In this document: piece after piece, positions 1 through 11,534 of the stretch
Layout of the letters: every line of letters starts with the position of its first letter
Position numbering within the stretch: the stretch's first letter is position 1
Source: Cordylochernes scorpioides
Lineage: Eukaryota; Arthropoda; Arachnida; Pseudoscorpiones; Chernetidae
Assembly: GCA_030710605.1 (NCBI GenBank)
Contig: CP092880.1
Span: forward strand, 16,715,826 to 16,779,825
Length of the DNA stretch: 64,000 nucleotides
Direction of reading: 5' to 3'
Position numbers and translations under genes: made by a program
Notes under the pieces: generated by a model
Databases searched by the model: none
Told to the model about the DNA's origin: nothing
The model's input: the letters and a program-made list of their open reading frames with translations, nothing else

Positions 1-217
1 CCCCTTGACACATTGTAAATAGCATTGCTAATTATTGTAACTATTGTTCCTGTATATACCCTCTTCTACGTGGAGAAGTTGTATAAGACCAAAAGGTCAT
101 AACAGGGACTTTTGTTGTGGTTACTACTGTTATTCTTGTATGTACCCTACATTTCTGTGCTTGGAGAATTCGTATAAGACTAAATTGTCTTAATAAAGCT
201 TTTTGTTGTTGTTGTTG
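1..217 (+). mobile_element. 3' tail of a LINE, duplicated
   Basis: Two imperfect copies of a LINE-like 3' end lie in tandem (about 45-120 and 135-217). Each has a GGAGAA block, then TATAAGAC, and the second runs into TCTTAATAAAG and a (TTG)n tail. The same GGAGAA-AAGACTAATGTCTTAATAAAG block ends the better preserved LINE at 7967. No coding part is present, so this is only a tail, cut by the window start. Confidence 0.55.
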
Positions 218-1082
218 TAAATAAACGAATAAAACGCCGCTAAACTATTACAAATATTTTATAATAGCTTAGCATCAGTTTTATCCGTTTATTTATGTTC
301 TCCAGTAGAAGGACAGAGATGCCCGAAAGCTTGAGAATACGTTAATAAAATGAAAAAAAAAAACTCATCTCCAGAAAACTGTGGTGGTATTGTTTAATTA
401 ATGAGAACATATTTACAAATGAACTATATAGCTCTGAATGTATTATAGTAATTATAATCATATATCAAAAGTTATAAAAACGCCATAAAATAATATATAA
501 TCTCTATATTTGAAATATTAAAATCAATCAGAAGGGAAAAGCTGACTGCAGAAGTTATTTGCTCTGAGTGATTTAATGAAATCGTCAATTCGTTTAATCG
601 AAACATCATTTTCCAAAGCAGCCACCTTCAACACGGCTGTAGCTATCCCCACATTCTATAAGACTTCATGTCCCCCCTCAGTGAGCATTTAAAACCTGTT
701 TTATCCTAAATTTTAAATATGATTAAATAAATTCGAATTTTTCATTAAATACACAATGTACAAGAGACGAAAATATAGGACACATTGAATTACAGCCAGT
801 CATATATGTTTTTCATATAACTTAACAGGAAGTTTGAAGAAAATTCATTGAATATAATTTTATTTATTTAACCCAGGTTCTTGGGGGGAGCGCATACAGT
901 TTAATAAAATTATTTAACAAAAGGCGTAAATGAATATGTGATTGAAAAATATTTTTTCGAGATATTTCGAGAGAATGTTCCTCTCTTTAGCTATTTATTG
1001 AACAAAAAATTTTAAACAAAATTTACAAGGTCACGTAGGGATTGTGTCATTTTGGCCTACCTTGTATATCTAAATATATGTA
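218..1082. other. AT-rich stretch, no gene seen
   Basis: I see no open frame, RNA gene or long repeat here. The DNA is AT-rich with short A and T runs. Confidence 0.5.
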
Positions 1083-1285
1083 CACTCATGGATAAACCTT
1101 AAGGAAATGGAATGTTTTGATGTCGTCTGAGGTCTATTTTTTTAAGGAGACAGAGGCAATTTTGTTCACTCTTTGTTATCTCGTGTGTCTTCAATAAAAG
1201 TAACTGTGTATCAAATATCTTTCAGAGTTATTTCCTGATTCCCGATATACATTCTAAAAGGTACAACTTTCTTAAATTTGTGAAG
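1083..1285 (+). mobile_element. Tc1/mariner-type MITE (family M), copy 1
   Basis: The left end CACTCATGGATAAACCTTAAG follows a TA dinucleotide. The interior carries the family blocks GACAGAGGCAATTTTGTTCA, CTTCAATAAAAG and CTTTCAGAGTTAT. The right end is degenerate. Other copies in the window end in near-perfect terminal inverted repeats next to TA, which is the Tc1/mariner target. No transposase is encoded. Confidence 0.7.
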
Positions 1286-1539
1286 ATATAGAAGTGAAGA
1301 TATAAAAATCGTCAATTAAGTTTTCAGAAATGTAAGATGGCCCTCTTCAGGGATCAGGGATTTGTTTCAAGTTGTTTCTGATTCCATTTGTTGGGACACC
1401 TCGTGACCATAATATGCCAAAGTAACCCAGAACACCACCTAACCTAACCATATCCCACCTATGTCCATCTAAGCCACAAACCTCTGGTGATTGCGAGGTG
1501 TCGAGATGGAGCCTGAAGCCACCTTTAGCCTTGGCAGCA

Positions 1540-1950
1540 CTGAGCCAGAGACCGAGATCCCCTTCCTGTAGTCAAGCCACCTGACCTGTGGTGGATGACC
1601 TGGCCCCACCAACACCAGGATAGTCTGAGATGGACTCAGACACCCCTTCCTGGTGGTCGAGCCACATGTCCGATGGTGGCTGACTTGACCACAAGCCAGT
1701 CCAAGATGGACTCAGACACCCCTTCCTGGTGGTCAAGCCACCTGACCTGTGGTGGATGACCTGGCCCCACCGACACCAAGCTAGTCTGAGATGGACTCAG
1801 ACACCCCTTCCTGGTGGTCGAGCCACATGACCGATGGTGGCTGACTTGACCACAAGCCAGTCCAAGATGGACTCAGACACCCCTTCCCTGTAGTCAAGCC
1901 ACCGACCTATGGTGCTTGACCTGGCTCCACCATCTTCATGCAGAGCACCA
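1540..1950. repeat. Dimeric tandem repeat, about 161 bp
   Basis: The block TGGACTCAGACACCCCTTCC recurs at about 1631, 1707, 1792 and 1868. The spacing alternates 76 and 85 bp, so the higher-order unit is 161 bp. A diverged unit starts near 1546. The array is GC-rich compared with its flanks. The 70-residue open frame on the minus strand across it follows from the repeat and is not called. Confidence 0.75.
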
Positions 1951-2732
1951 GCTCCACCACTAGCCCTGAACCTTTTCCAAGCTGACCCCAAGATGCCCAG
2001 AATCAACAATAATAATTATATTTTTTAAATCATTATTTAGTTCAATATTTTCATAATTTTTTTTTGTGAATATATCTTTAATATTTTATATTTAATTTAT
2101 TTTTATCATTTTTTTTAAGATGCCTTTTTAATTTTTTATTTTCATAGAGAGAAGAGTGATGATAGCCTTGGGGGTGAGTTCAGCAACACTGGGGAAAAGG
2201 AAGCGGGATATTTACATCCTTGGATTGGACATTTTTGAGATATTGACATTTTTTTAAACAAGAATTTGATTTTTTTCCTGAGAAGCAAAAAGGACTTGGA
2301 GTTGCGGAGGGCGGAGGCCGCTGGCTGCCCATTTTTTCGAATGATGGACACTGGGTGGCTGGATGACTAGGTAGGTTGGGGATAATGGGACTTTGGCATG
2401 TTAGGCCTTTTGTAAAAAGTATATATAAAGTTTAAAAATCCTCCCTTTTAACCATATAGTTTTTTAATACCTTTTTTTAAAATCTTATATATATCTGTGT
2501 GATGTACATTGAAATATTTTATTAGTCTTAATAAAAAATTGTCTAACCAAAAAAAAATTGATTGGTTAATTTCCCTTTTAACATTTATTGCTAGCCGGCA
2601 CAGCTTTAGGTCTCTACATGTGCCATAGATGAATAAATTTGTGGTCTGCTTTTCTGCAGCCACTGGCGCCCTAATATTTGGACATGTAGAGATCTGGAAA
2701 TAGTTAGTAAGAGTATAAAATCATCACGATTT
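1951..2732. other. AT-rich stretch, no gene seen
   Basis: T-rich and A-rich tracts dominate. Short frames of about 70 residues on the minus strand (2142-2351, 2448-2663) show no family motif and are not called. CTGGCGCCC near 2664 resembles the start of the primer-binding-site motif at 2829. Confidence 0.4.
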
Positions 2733-2905
2733 AAACAATGACGCCCAAAGCAGGGCATAATTATGTTTATAATTTGCTTCTTCCATTATACCTAAAAAAA
2801 TATATGAAATGCTCTCGATTCCTTTACAATGGCGCCCAACGTGGGGCTCGAATTATGTATATAATTTTCTTCTATTATATTTAAAAATATATACATAGTG
2901 AAACG
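2733..2905 (+). repeat. Tandem pair holding a tRNA-Lys-type primer-binding site
   Basis: Two related units of about 90 bp lie head to tail. The second contains TGGCGCCCAACGTGGGGC at about 2829-2846, which is the complement of the 3' 18 bases of tRNA-Lys1,2 used as a primer by many retroelements. The first has a decayed version (TGACGCCCAAAGCAGGGC). Both are followed by AATTATGT. No LTR pair or pol gene is seen nearby, so this is probably the leader of a lost LTR element. Chance similarity is the alternative. Confidence 0.5.
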
Positions 2906-4831
2906 CCATTAGGGTCAAGTAGAACGCGGCCTCTGAGATAAGAATCAATACCCAGGGAAATGAGACTAATAAAATATTTTTCAATGTACACAGAATAATT
3001 ATTTTTAGGTAGATATTTATATATATAACTTGTAATTTTTTTTACAAGCAAGTTTGTGCTTTGAATTATTTAAAGTGATAATAATCATCCAATATCCACT
3101 CTGTAGTAAGTAAACAAATCTAATGCAGCTTCTAAAACTTGGTGAGTTTAAGTTTAATTTTTGTATGTTTTAATAAACATTTATATTTAATACTTTATAC
3201 TTTGATTTACGGTATTATGATAAGTGGGAGTTAGGTAAATATAACAACCGTTATTTTTAATTTACAATATTATAGCTTCGTCAATTGATATATTAAATGC
3301 TGTTTTATAATTTTAAAGAATGTACCACGCTAGGCCTAGACGAAATTCGAGCCATGATTGGCAGCTTAGTTTAAATTTAGGACTCAGTGCAGAAAAACAA
3401 CATCTGGAGTCACCAGATGTGCTGGGATCAAATATAAATTTTGGCGCTAGGAAATGATAACACTGACGTCAGAATTTCTCCCCATTCTTGCTCACGATTG
3501 GTTGAAAATGCCCAAGTGACCCCAGCCAAGTCTTAATTATTAATTAATTAAATTTAATTACCATTTCTATCTTTTTAACAGAAAATACACGTTTATATTT
3601 TCAAATATTATTGAAAATACACTAATAATAAACCTGTTTCATACATTTATTATATACAATATTTTATTTAAATTCTTTTCTGTTTGTAACATTTAGATGT
3701 TTTAAAATATATTTACTTAGAAGAAAATATGATGTTAATAATTTTTAATTTACTTTAATATGGAAACTATGACACAGTGTCATAATAAACATATAACAGA
3801 TGTCAATTTCAAATGACTTACCATTATGTAAGAAATTGGCAGGGAGGTTTTCCTATTATATGGTTACATATATACCCAGATTTAATATTTTAATTCATGA
3901 AATACATTTCATTAAGTTTACCTTTATTTATAAACCAGTTGATAGTTTAAACCAATTAGAAGTTTATTTATTTTTAGGCCTAAATTTCTTTTTTTTTTCA
4001 TCTTTATTGGTTGAAACAATTTTCTAAGGCAATTTATTGAATAAAAAGGCATGTTTTCTTTTCAAGTGTTTGAAACAACAAAAAAAAAAAAAACTAAATT
4101 ATTATTATCAAAATATAAGGTATTTCAGGAATATTGCATATGAGTGTATGAAAAAAAAAGATACATTTCTTGACATTCTTTTTGGTTAATGATTTTCACT
4201 TATAGAAGTGTTAGCATGCCAATGGTCTGCCCTAGGGGTACATGCTGACCTACATGATGAAGCTTTTCATATTATGAAGGAGATATTTACATGGTATGAA
4301 CAAGTTAATTTTAGAGTAAAAGGTTTTATATTTAATTTTTTTAGGGTAATTTCTAGATTTTTTGAACTTTTTTTGTGTGTAAATTTATCAAAATGTAAGA
4401 GCATTTGTGCATCCTTTTTTTTTAAACTCAGCCTTTGTTTTTAGTAATTTTTATAAACTTTTATTTTAGTATAGATTTAAGACTTACTTTTATGAATAAA
4501 GAGATATCCATTTCTTCAACTAGGAGTTAATATTTTGTGTCTCGGACAGTGAAGCACCTAAAAGACGAGATTTAGGCTCTCTTGGTATCCATCACTGTGA
4601 GCAATCTTCATGAAGCAATGTTGAATTAGTTGGATAGTCAGTGTAGTAGTTTTTTTAATAGGATTCTAGGATTTATAATATGGTCTAATTTGAGGATTTT
4701 TCCTTTTTTTGTTGTTTTCTCTTTGTCGCTTATTGTAAACACAGGACGGATGGGATACAGGCCCTCTAGATAGCTTTTACAGTAAATGATAATATTTTTT
4801 AGGTTAAATAGATAGGATTAGATGAATATTT
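2906..4831. other. AT-rich stretch up to the gap, no gene seen
   Basis: No coding signal is supported. Frames of 75-78 residues (3800-4027, 4208-4444) are rich in F, L and I, have no motif, and fit AT-rich noise. Confidence 0.45.
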
Positions 4832-4931
4832 NNNNNNNNNNNNNNNNNNNNNNNNNNNNNNNNNNNNNNNNNNNNNNNNNNNNNNNNNNNNNNNNNNNNN
4901 NNNNNNNNNNNNNNNNNNNNNNNNNNNNNNN
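4832..4931. other. Assembly gap (100 N)
   Basis: Exactly 100 N characters, the usual placeholder for a scaffold gap of unknown size. The sequence to its right is the 3' portion of repeat family B, cut by the gap. Confidence 0.99.
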
Positions 4932-5366
4932 GTGTCCTGGCTATAACGACAAGGCTCGCACGGACGGTGAAAGGGTGACTGCTGACTAACTATGGACTAA
5001 CTGCGGACTAACTGCGCTCGGCTAAAAAGCGAGGTGTTTATACCATTCCCGAGGAGGGGGGAGTTGGACTTTAAACGTCTGCGGCATTCCGCACCCTTTG
5101 GACCAGATGGCAACGGGCTGCCGAATTCCTTTTCAGGGTTGTTGGATTGTAGACGTTTTTGAACTTTTCAATCTTGCTTTAACTCAGCCTTAATCTATTA
5201 CATAGTTTTATTTATTTGTCTTTAGTTTGTACAAAGTACATTACATATGGTGATGCAATGACACAGATTAATCATGCGCATAATTATTTATAGATGTGTT
5301 TCTATATACAACATGACAATCTTGTTATAAGTAATTATACAATATAGGGTTGTTGTTTTAAATTAC
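4932..5366 (+). repeat. Dispersed repeat family B, 3' part
   Basis: From about 5150 this matches the 3' flank of the repeat at 60766-61372: the run from GTTTTTGAACTT through AATCTATTACATAGTTTT to GTACAAAGTACATTAC. Reverse copies are at about 38945-39310 and 41083-41900. It ends in ACCATATATAT, next to a Helitron. The protein-coding part seen in other copies would lie in or beyond the N gap. Confidence 0.65.
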
Positions 5367-6042
5367 CATATATATAATTGAATGTCTGTCTGTCTGTACT
5401 CTATAGATTCAAAACCATACATCCAATCGCCGTGAAATTTTGGGATATTATTAGGTATATCACCGGGAAGGTTTTCGAAAAATAATTTCTTGAATATCCT
5501 TAGAGTTATTCGCAGATTTGTAGATTTAACTCGCAAGCAGCGCCCCCTAGCGGGGGATAACAAGTTTTTTGTCTATAAGTTTTATTATCACTTAGTTTAT
5601 TATCTTAAAGATTATTTATCAAAAGTAAGATTTTCTACCTATTAATTACGCACAAGTAAAAGTTAGTTTTATCATTTATCTACAATATATATATTGGGAG
5701 AATAGATAAATGATGATTTTGTAATGTAGAAAATTAGGAAAGACAAAATTCAGGATGACACGGCAAATTATTTGAGACAAGAATAATGATACAATTCCAA
5801 GGCATGATACTATTCCTTTAACTTCCAATTACCGAAGGAACCAATTAATATTGATTTTATTCAACTTATCGAGTATTTTTCAAGGGACCAGGAAAAAATG
5901 TTCACTTTATCGAGAGATTCAATTTACGAGTTTCAAATAATCAAAATATATCTATTATTATTTTTTATAAGTTTATAGAGAATTGTTTTAACAAATGTTC
6001 GTTAGACAAACCTTTACTCAGGTAAAACCGGGCTACATCCAG
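5367..6042 (+). mobile_element. Non-autonomous Helitron (family H), copy 1
   Basis: It begins with the family 5' end TATATATAATTGAATGTCTG, followed by the conserved block with CCATACATCCAATCGCCGTG. It ends with a decayed 3' end (GGTAAAACCGGGCTACATCCAG) where better copies have a CCCGGGC-GCCGGG hairpin and CTAG. No Rep/helicase frame is present. Related copies: 36388-37089, 46887-47640, 48661-49003, 57420-58118 and 59844-60700. Confidence 0.7.
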
Positions 6043-6289
6043 TTTCAAATAAAATAAAAATATTTTAATTAAACTAAAAATATCTATAGCATAATTTTTA
6101 CAATATATTGAAAATTTTGAAAAATATCGATAAAAGTGAGAATGTTTATTATCAAACTGTAAAAGGTTGTTATATATTAAAGAGTTAAATGTTAATAAAG
6201 TGTTAAATTATGTCTTAAAAGTGCAAAACCTCTTGAGATAAATTATCAATAATTTCTCGAAAAATAGAATTATGTAATTTAAATTAACT

Positions 6290-6560
6290 TTTATAAACTG
6301 AGAAACGTCCACCTGGAGACCATGGTTTAGGGCTAATGGCCTTCCTCGGACTTTATTCCATAAAATCCACAGGGACCCAATGGAATCCTCAAAAACTACC
6401 AAACAGGTGCTTAGTTGATGAGGTGGCTAGGTCAAATTTATAGCCAAAATACTTTACTAAAGATGTTTTTGTGGCTTTTCACTGACCCGAGGCCACTAGT
6501 TTGCGGCGACGGTCAATAGATGGCGTTTAGTTTTGACCCATATTTTAATGGGGGGGAGAT
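6290..6560. repeat. Dispersed repeat family C, copy 1
   Basis: Shared with 9005-9340 and 10228-10430. Common blocks in order are GAGACCATGGTTT, GATCCACAGGGA-type, GGTGGCTAGGTCAAATTTAT and GGCGACGGTCAATAGATGGCG. It has no coding potential and its class is unknown. Confidence 0.6.
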
Positions 6561-6598
6561 GTGACCTTTAATTTATTATAATGTATTCTATATCACTT

Positions 6599-7981
6599 TA
6601 GTAAAATGCATCACACGTATCTGGGTTACCAGCTGACAGCGTCAACTCAACTCAACAGGCGGCAAAGCATTTTAAAAACAAGGCGCTGAATGCTATTAAT
6701 GCGGTCAGGGCAATATCGACTAAAACAAGAATCAATTCTATCAGATCTTCACTCAAGCTTCTAGACTCAATGGCTCTGTCAACCTTGCTCTTCGCAGCTC
6801 CAATTTGGGCAAACAACCAAAAAAACTTGGTTGACAGGGTACAAGACAATTTCTTACGGAGACTTCTAAATTTACCCAGATATACTCCTGGTTTTATTCT
6901 ACGTATGGAGTGCGGAAGAACGTCACTGGGAGTTACGGTGCTGAAAATTACACTCGGTTCTGGTTTAGAATTCTAAAAATGAACAGCAGCCGACTCCCCC
7001 ATATATGCTTAGCTCAACTATATGAGATATCAAGAAATAGAAATATATATATTGGGCTTGCGGAAAGTTTGGCCAACATACTCAACTCAACAGGATTTTC
7101 TTGGTTAATTGACTGCAACGATGCAAGGATTATACGGCAAGAATACCTTTGATAACTAAAATTGCAATAGAACAATCTATTCGAAGTGACCAGGCAAAAA
7201 TAGAGAATTCTAAATTCTACCCTCACTATAAGTATTTACACAGTTCATTCCGAATTGAAAGCTATTTGCTTAGCAACTTTCCATTCCCAGTAAAACGCTA
7301 TATCGCACAACAGAGAATACTATATTCGTTTTTCAAGGAAAACCATACAAACATTTTCAAAGAGGGTGATAAGATTTGTGATCTCTGCAAAGAAAATATG
7401 GAAACTGAACTATCTCATTATATCTATGAATGCCAAGATATTAGTGAGGAGAGAAGGACATTCTTTTTAATGGTAGACACCAGCCAACTTAGGTCAATCC
7501 AAATGATGTTAACCAGTGCCCAAACAAGCAGACTAGTTGCTCAGGCCCTATATAATTTTTACAAGGCAGTAGGTGTAAAGAGGGAGAAAAGAGAACTTGG
7601 AAGCTATTGTTCTTACACCTCAGAATGATGACGAAACATCGAGGGGCCATCGTGTTGGTCGACGATGAGATTGCGGAGCTGGTAATATGGATGGCTGTGC
7701 TGGAGTAAACCTCCTTTTTTGTGTTTGGATGCTATATTTATGGCGAACTAAATAACTTAGTCCCTATTTCTGCTCCGCGCTTATGAAATTGAAGACTTGG
7801 GGCGATGGCGTCGACCTTTCATATTAAATCTTACTTTTCCTTATTACTAATAATTGTATATAGTTGCGGAACTACTGGTTTCCTGTGCTGCTCTTTTCCT
7901 GATATTGCACCTTGTACGGAGAATCTGTTTAAGACTAATGTCTTAATAAAGGCTTTGTGTGTGTGTGTAGTAAAATGCATC
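6599..7981 (+). mobile_element. 5'-truncated LINE with 14-bp target duplication
   Basis: The insertion runs from about 6613 to 7967. It is flanked by the identical 14-mer TAGTAAAATGCATC at 6599-6612 and 7968-7981, a target-site duplication of the size expected for endonuclease-primed LINE insertion. It contains the 3' end of a reverse-transcriptase ORF, a short 3' UTR with the TCTTAATAAAG motif and a (GT)n tail. The 5' end is missing, as is common in LINE copies. A foldback element starts at the right edge. Confidence 0.85.
6613..7628 (+). pseudogene. C-terminal part of LINE reverse transcriptase ORF (broken)
   Basis: The protein is spread over three frames. It begins with YLGYQLTAS, which fits the YLG motif behind the RT palm. 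A frame change follows into AAKHFKNKALNAINAV and the thumb-like stretch around 6770-6976. A further change near 6950 leads to 6950-7152, and another near 7149 to 7149-7628. The last part carries a CCHC knuckle (ICDLCKEN, then H and C in SHYIYEC) typical of the C-terminus of several LINE clades. The clade cannot be fixed from this piece. At least three breaks make it non-functional. Confidence 0.75.
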
Positions 7982-8498
7982 TCCTTATCGTGCAACTGAA
8001 AGTTGCTGATGGCTTGCGCCATCTATCGGAATAAACATCAACTATTCTGTTGATTTTTAAGTTTTCCAGAATTGGCCAGATACCCATTCTTGATTATTCA
8101 ATAAAAGCTAACCACGTAAGTTTCGGGCTGTTGGACCTTGTCAGCATTGTGAAAGCTTTACTCAACGACAAAAAAAAAAACTGGTCATTCAGGCATCCTG
8201 AAAAATCATGAAACCTGGTAGTTAATGCGTTATCACGCATTTCTGGCCTTAACTACCAGGTTTCATGATTTTTCAAGATGTCTGAATGACCAGTTTTTTT
8301 TTGGTCGTTGAGGTAAAGCTTTCACAACGCTGACAACGTCCAACAGCCCGAAACGCGTCCGTGGTTAGCTTTTATTGATTAATCAAGAATGGAATTTGGA
8401 AAATTCTGGAATAATTAAAAATCAAAGATTAGTTTATTCCTACAGATAAGGCAAGCCATCAGCAACTTTTATTTGCACGATCAAGAGATGGATTTTCC
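7972..8498. mobile_element. Large foldback element, arms about 240 bp
   Basis: The left arm (7972-8233) and right arm (8238-8498) are inverted copies. Pairs include GAAAGTTGCTGATGGCTTGC with GCAAGCCATCAGCAACTTTT, GGTTAGCTTTTATTGA with its complement, and CTGGTCATTCAGGCATC with GATGTCTGAATGACCAG. The centre is close to 8235, in TTAATGCGTTATCACGCA. No ORF is present, so it is a foldback or long-TIR MITE. Its outer arm recurs in the tandem array at 43553-44480 and at 10950-11180. Confidence 0.85.
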
Positions 8499-8912
8499 TT
8501 AATATTCTTGAAGGGTGACGTAATGCCTTGCCCTCAAAATCCGCTATGCAAAGCCTGCATTAGCTATACAATTAATTCCTTTTTACAAATGCATATATAA
8601 AACTTATTGTTATTGTTGTCATGTCCAAAGAAGAGTCTCAGATGTCTCCATGCATCTCCATCACAGCAGCAGCAATATCCACTATCATATAAAACTTATT
8701 TTTTATTTAATAAAATGGATTTTATATGCTCTAGATGTTTGTTTTTCTAAATGATAAAAATAGTATTTTTGTTGATGAAAACTTTCTTTTGTAGAGAGGT
8801 TGCCCCTAGCTGGAGTGTTGTGCTGCATTTATTAAATTTATTGGAGCCACTATCACACTTGTATATTCAAATTCAATTTAAAATATTCATTAAAAATAGG
8901 TTAGTAGATATA
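8499..8912. other. No gene seen
   Basis: AT-rich, with a few CAG repeats near 8665. Nothing is supported. Confidence 0.4.
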
Positions 8913-9006
8913 CAATCATGGACAAACTCTAAGGAAGTTGTACCTTTTAGAATGTATATCGGGATTCAGAGAATTTCTCTGAAAGATATTTGATACACAG
9001 TGATGT
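8913..9006 (-). mobile_element. MITE family M, partial copy
   Basis: CAATCATGGACAAACTCTAAGG joins straight to the inverted right-end blocks GGAAGTTGTACCTTTTAGAA, TATCGGGATTCAGA and CTGAAAGATATT. This is an end piece of family M in reverse orientation with the middle lost. Confidence 0.6.
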
Positions 9007-9340
9007 TAATTAGAGACCATGGTTTTGAGGTATTGGCCTTTTCAGTCCAGTGGGGAACTTATTCATGGGATCCACAAGGGATATAATAGAATCTTCACCA
9101 TCTGTCAAAGAGATGTTTAGTTGGCAAAGTGGCTAGGTCAAATCTATGTGCAAAATATATATGGAAATCTCGCTGGAGGAAATTGATGAGATACGAGGAC
9201 CATTAGCCTGGAACAATGGCCTCTAGTTGGACGTTTCTCAGTTCGCCAAAGCTGGTGTTGTGGCTTTGTCATCGACCCAAGGCCGCTGGTTTACGGCGAC
9301 GGTCAAAATGGTGTCTAGTTGCAAGGGCGTCAACTCGATA
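9005..9340. repeat. Dispersed repeat family C, copy 2
   Basis: It shares GAGACCATGGTTT, GATCCACAAGGGATA, GTGGCTAGGTCAAATCTATG and GGCGACGGTCAAAATGG with the copies at 6290 and 10228. It is noncoding. Confidence 0.6.
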
Positions 9341-9484
9341 TTTGAAATATCGAGGAAAAAAGAATTTTGTTGAAACGTCGAGATAATAAAAAGATTTATT
9401 GGCCGAAGTATCTTTAATTATAAGAAATATGAATACCGGCCAGAGGCAAAACCTCTATATTTATCATTATCATTATGTGAAAAA

Positions 9485-9560
9485 ACTAAAAAAATAAAAA
9501 GGTCAGGTGTTGGTATTAAAATAAAAAAGGCATATCCTGACCACGTTCACATGAACTATT
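9485..9560. repeat. Solo end of a foldback family (AAAAAGGCATATCCTGAC)
   Basis: AAAAAAGGCATATCCTGACC matches both outer ends of the foldback element at 58125-58548. Only one end is present here. Confidence 0.5.
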
Positions 9561-10227
9561 GAACTTTTTTCAATATATATAAACATTTTGAAGCCTCACT
9601 GGTTTAATCGACATTTCCTGGGATTGTTCAAACCCTGCAGCAACGATCAATGTAGCGCTAACGTGCCAACGACACACCCCACGTCGTAAACCTTGTAACA
9701 CAATTAGCGGCTATCAGGGCCAATAACGAAGCATGCATATTGGATGGGATCGCCCCCAGGAGAGTAGGGCCCCCCCAAGGTCCCTCAGGACCTGTGTCAT
9801 GGAAAGTCAGAGAGGATTGCATCCATGGCTTGACTTTTATCTTTGTACTTAGGATCGCAAAGACTTTTTGAATGTCTTGAATAACTCAATTATTGAATTT
9901 CTTTATCATGTCATTAAACGCTCGATTTCCACGTTTAAAAGGTTTCTCCAAGTAAACATGATGCAGGCCATGATAATCATGGTGAGTAAGACTGCCTACA
10001 CTGTAAGTACACCAAATTGTCTCCATGTAGAAGTTGTTCCACATTTACAAGTACAAGATACTAAAATCCTGCTTGGTTACTGGTATAAATGGTGAGGCTG
10101 GACTCGTGTAATAAATGGTTATTAGGCTATATTATGTTTTAAATATTTCTTTATTATCTCTCAAAAACTATACGTTATTGGTTGACTGTCTCCGCAATCT
10201 AGCAGACTTGGGTCAGTGACAACACTG
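9561..10227. other. No gene seen
   Basis: Mixed composition with a moderately GC-rich patch at 9640-9790. Short frames (9868-10095) carry no motif. Confidence 0.4.
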
Positions 10228-10430
10228 ATTTTACAAACTCAGAGTCCCCACCTGGGAACAGTGCTATGGCTCTTGTCAGTCCGGAGTGAGCTTTACTGTC
10301 ACGAGATCCACAAGGAATTAATGGAATCTCCAGTAGTTTCAAAGATCTGTTTAATCATCTCTGACCAAAATATGCTATATTGTAGAGACGTTCAATAGAT
10401 GGTACATTGTGTTTTCGCGCCTATTGTGCC
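10228..10430. repeat. Dispersed repeat family C, copy 3
   Basis: It contains GAGATCCACAAGGAATTAATGG and GACGTTCAATAGATGG in the same order as copies 1 and 2. It is diverged and shorter. Confidence 0.5.
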
Positions 10431-10652
10431 ATGATAGGTAGTCATTCTTTTGATAGATCCATTCATCCTTGCAAAGTTTTCTTTATTACACGTTTATGTC
10501 AAGCCCAGGTTCGGATTGTGTAGACCCGCCACGGTCAGATGGCGGGAGAATTGTCACACACTGATTGTATTTCCAAGTTAGCATATGATTGTGCAACAAC
10601 CCATCTTCCTAACAAAAGTGAAAGTATACTAGGAATAGGTGGATAAACTATA

Positions 10653-10854
10653 CTCGTGGACTTGAAACTTAAGTGGAAAGTCTTTGATGATGTCACCGAT
10701 TATCTTTTTTTTTTTTGAGACAGAAGCAATTTTGTCCACATTTGGTTATCCCCGTGTGTCTTCAATAAAGGTCACTATAATATATTTCAGAGTTATTGTC
10801 TGAATCCTAATATACATGTTAAATGGTATAATCCTTAAGTTTTATTCACGAGTG
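10653..10854 (+). mobile_element. MITE family M, copy 3
   Basis: Left end CTCGTGGACTTGAAACTTAAG, interior GACAGAAGCAATTTTGTCCA, CTTCAATAAAGGTCACT and TTTCAGAGTTATTGTCTGAA, right end TTAAGTTTTATTCACGAGTG followed by TA. Noncoding. Confidence 0.75.
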
Positions 10855-10949
10855 TATATATAAGAAAAAGGCATCTTATTACCATCCATCTCTGACATCA
10901 GTATAACCTTCGTTCTATTAGAATCTAACACACTTATGGCCATAAATAC

Positions 10950-11180
10950 CCATTCTTTGATTGTTCAGGAAGTCCCAGGACTAGTTGAGGCCTGCAAGAA
11001 GATGACGATGGCCAGCCGCTTGAGACGTCTACTTAGATTTTCTTGAGTTTTTCAAGAAATTTGAACTTGGACAATATTCTGGAATAAAAAATAAACCATC
11101 GATTATTGATACTTATTCCGAAAGATGGCGCAAGTCATCAGTAACTTTCAGTTTCACGATCAAGAAAATATTTTTCCTAA
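10950..11180. repeat. Diverged relative of the 7972 foldback
   Basis: It holds TACCCATTCTTTGATT, ATATTCTGGAATAA, GATACTTATTCCGAAAGATGGCGC and CAGTAACTTTCAGTTTCACGATCAAGA, which match parts of both arms of the element at 7972-8498. The inverted symmetry is largely lost. Confidence 0.5.
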
Positions 11181-11534
11181 CATTTTTAAACTTTTATTGG
11201 CATTTTTTTCGTTAAATTTTTATTTGTCAATTTTCACCCAGGGGTGTTTCTAGTCCTCCTTACCATTCCCAGAGCTATCCCACCTGGATTCTAAATGAAC
11301 CATCAATTACACCCAAGTGTAGTAATTGTTAGCAGTATTTCGTGTTTTGAAACAAGGAAGCTTCTCTATAATGAGGAGAACAGCAATATTACTCATACTT
11401 CTCAGATCAAGCTATCTTGCAGGTGTCGTTAATGGTTCATTTTCCGTTCCACCGTAAATTTCAAACTTATAAGCATACAACTCCAAATGAATGGCTTAGA
11501 AAACACACCCAGCTTAAGGGATTTATTTGACTAT

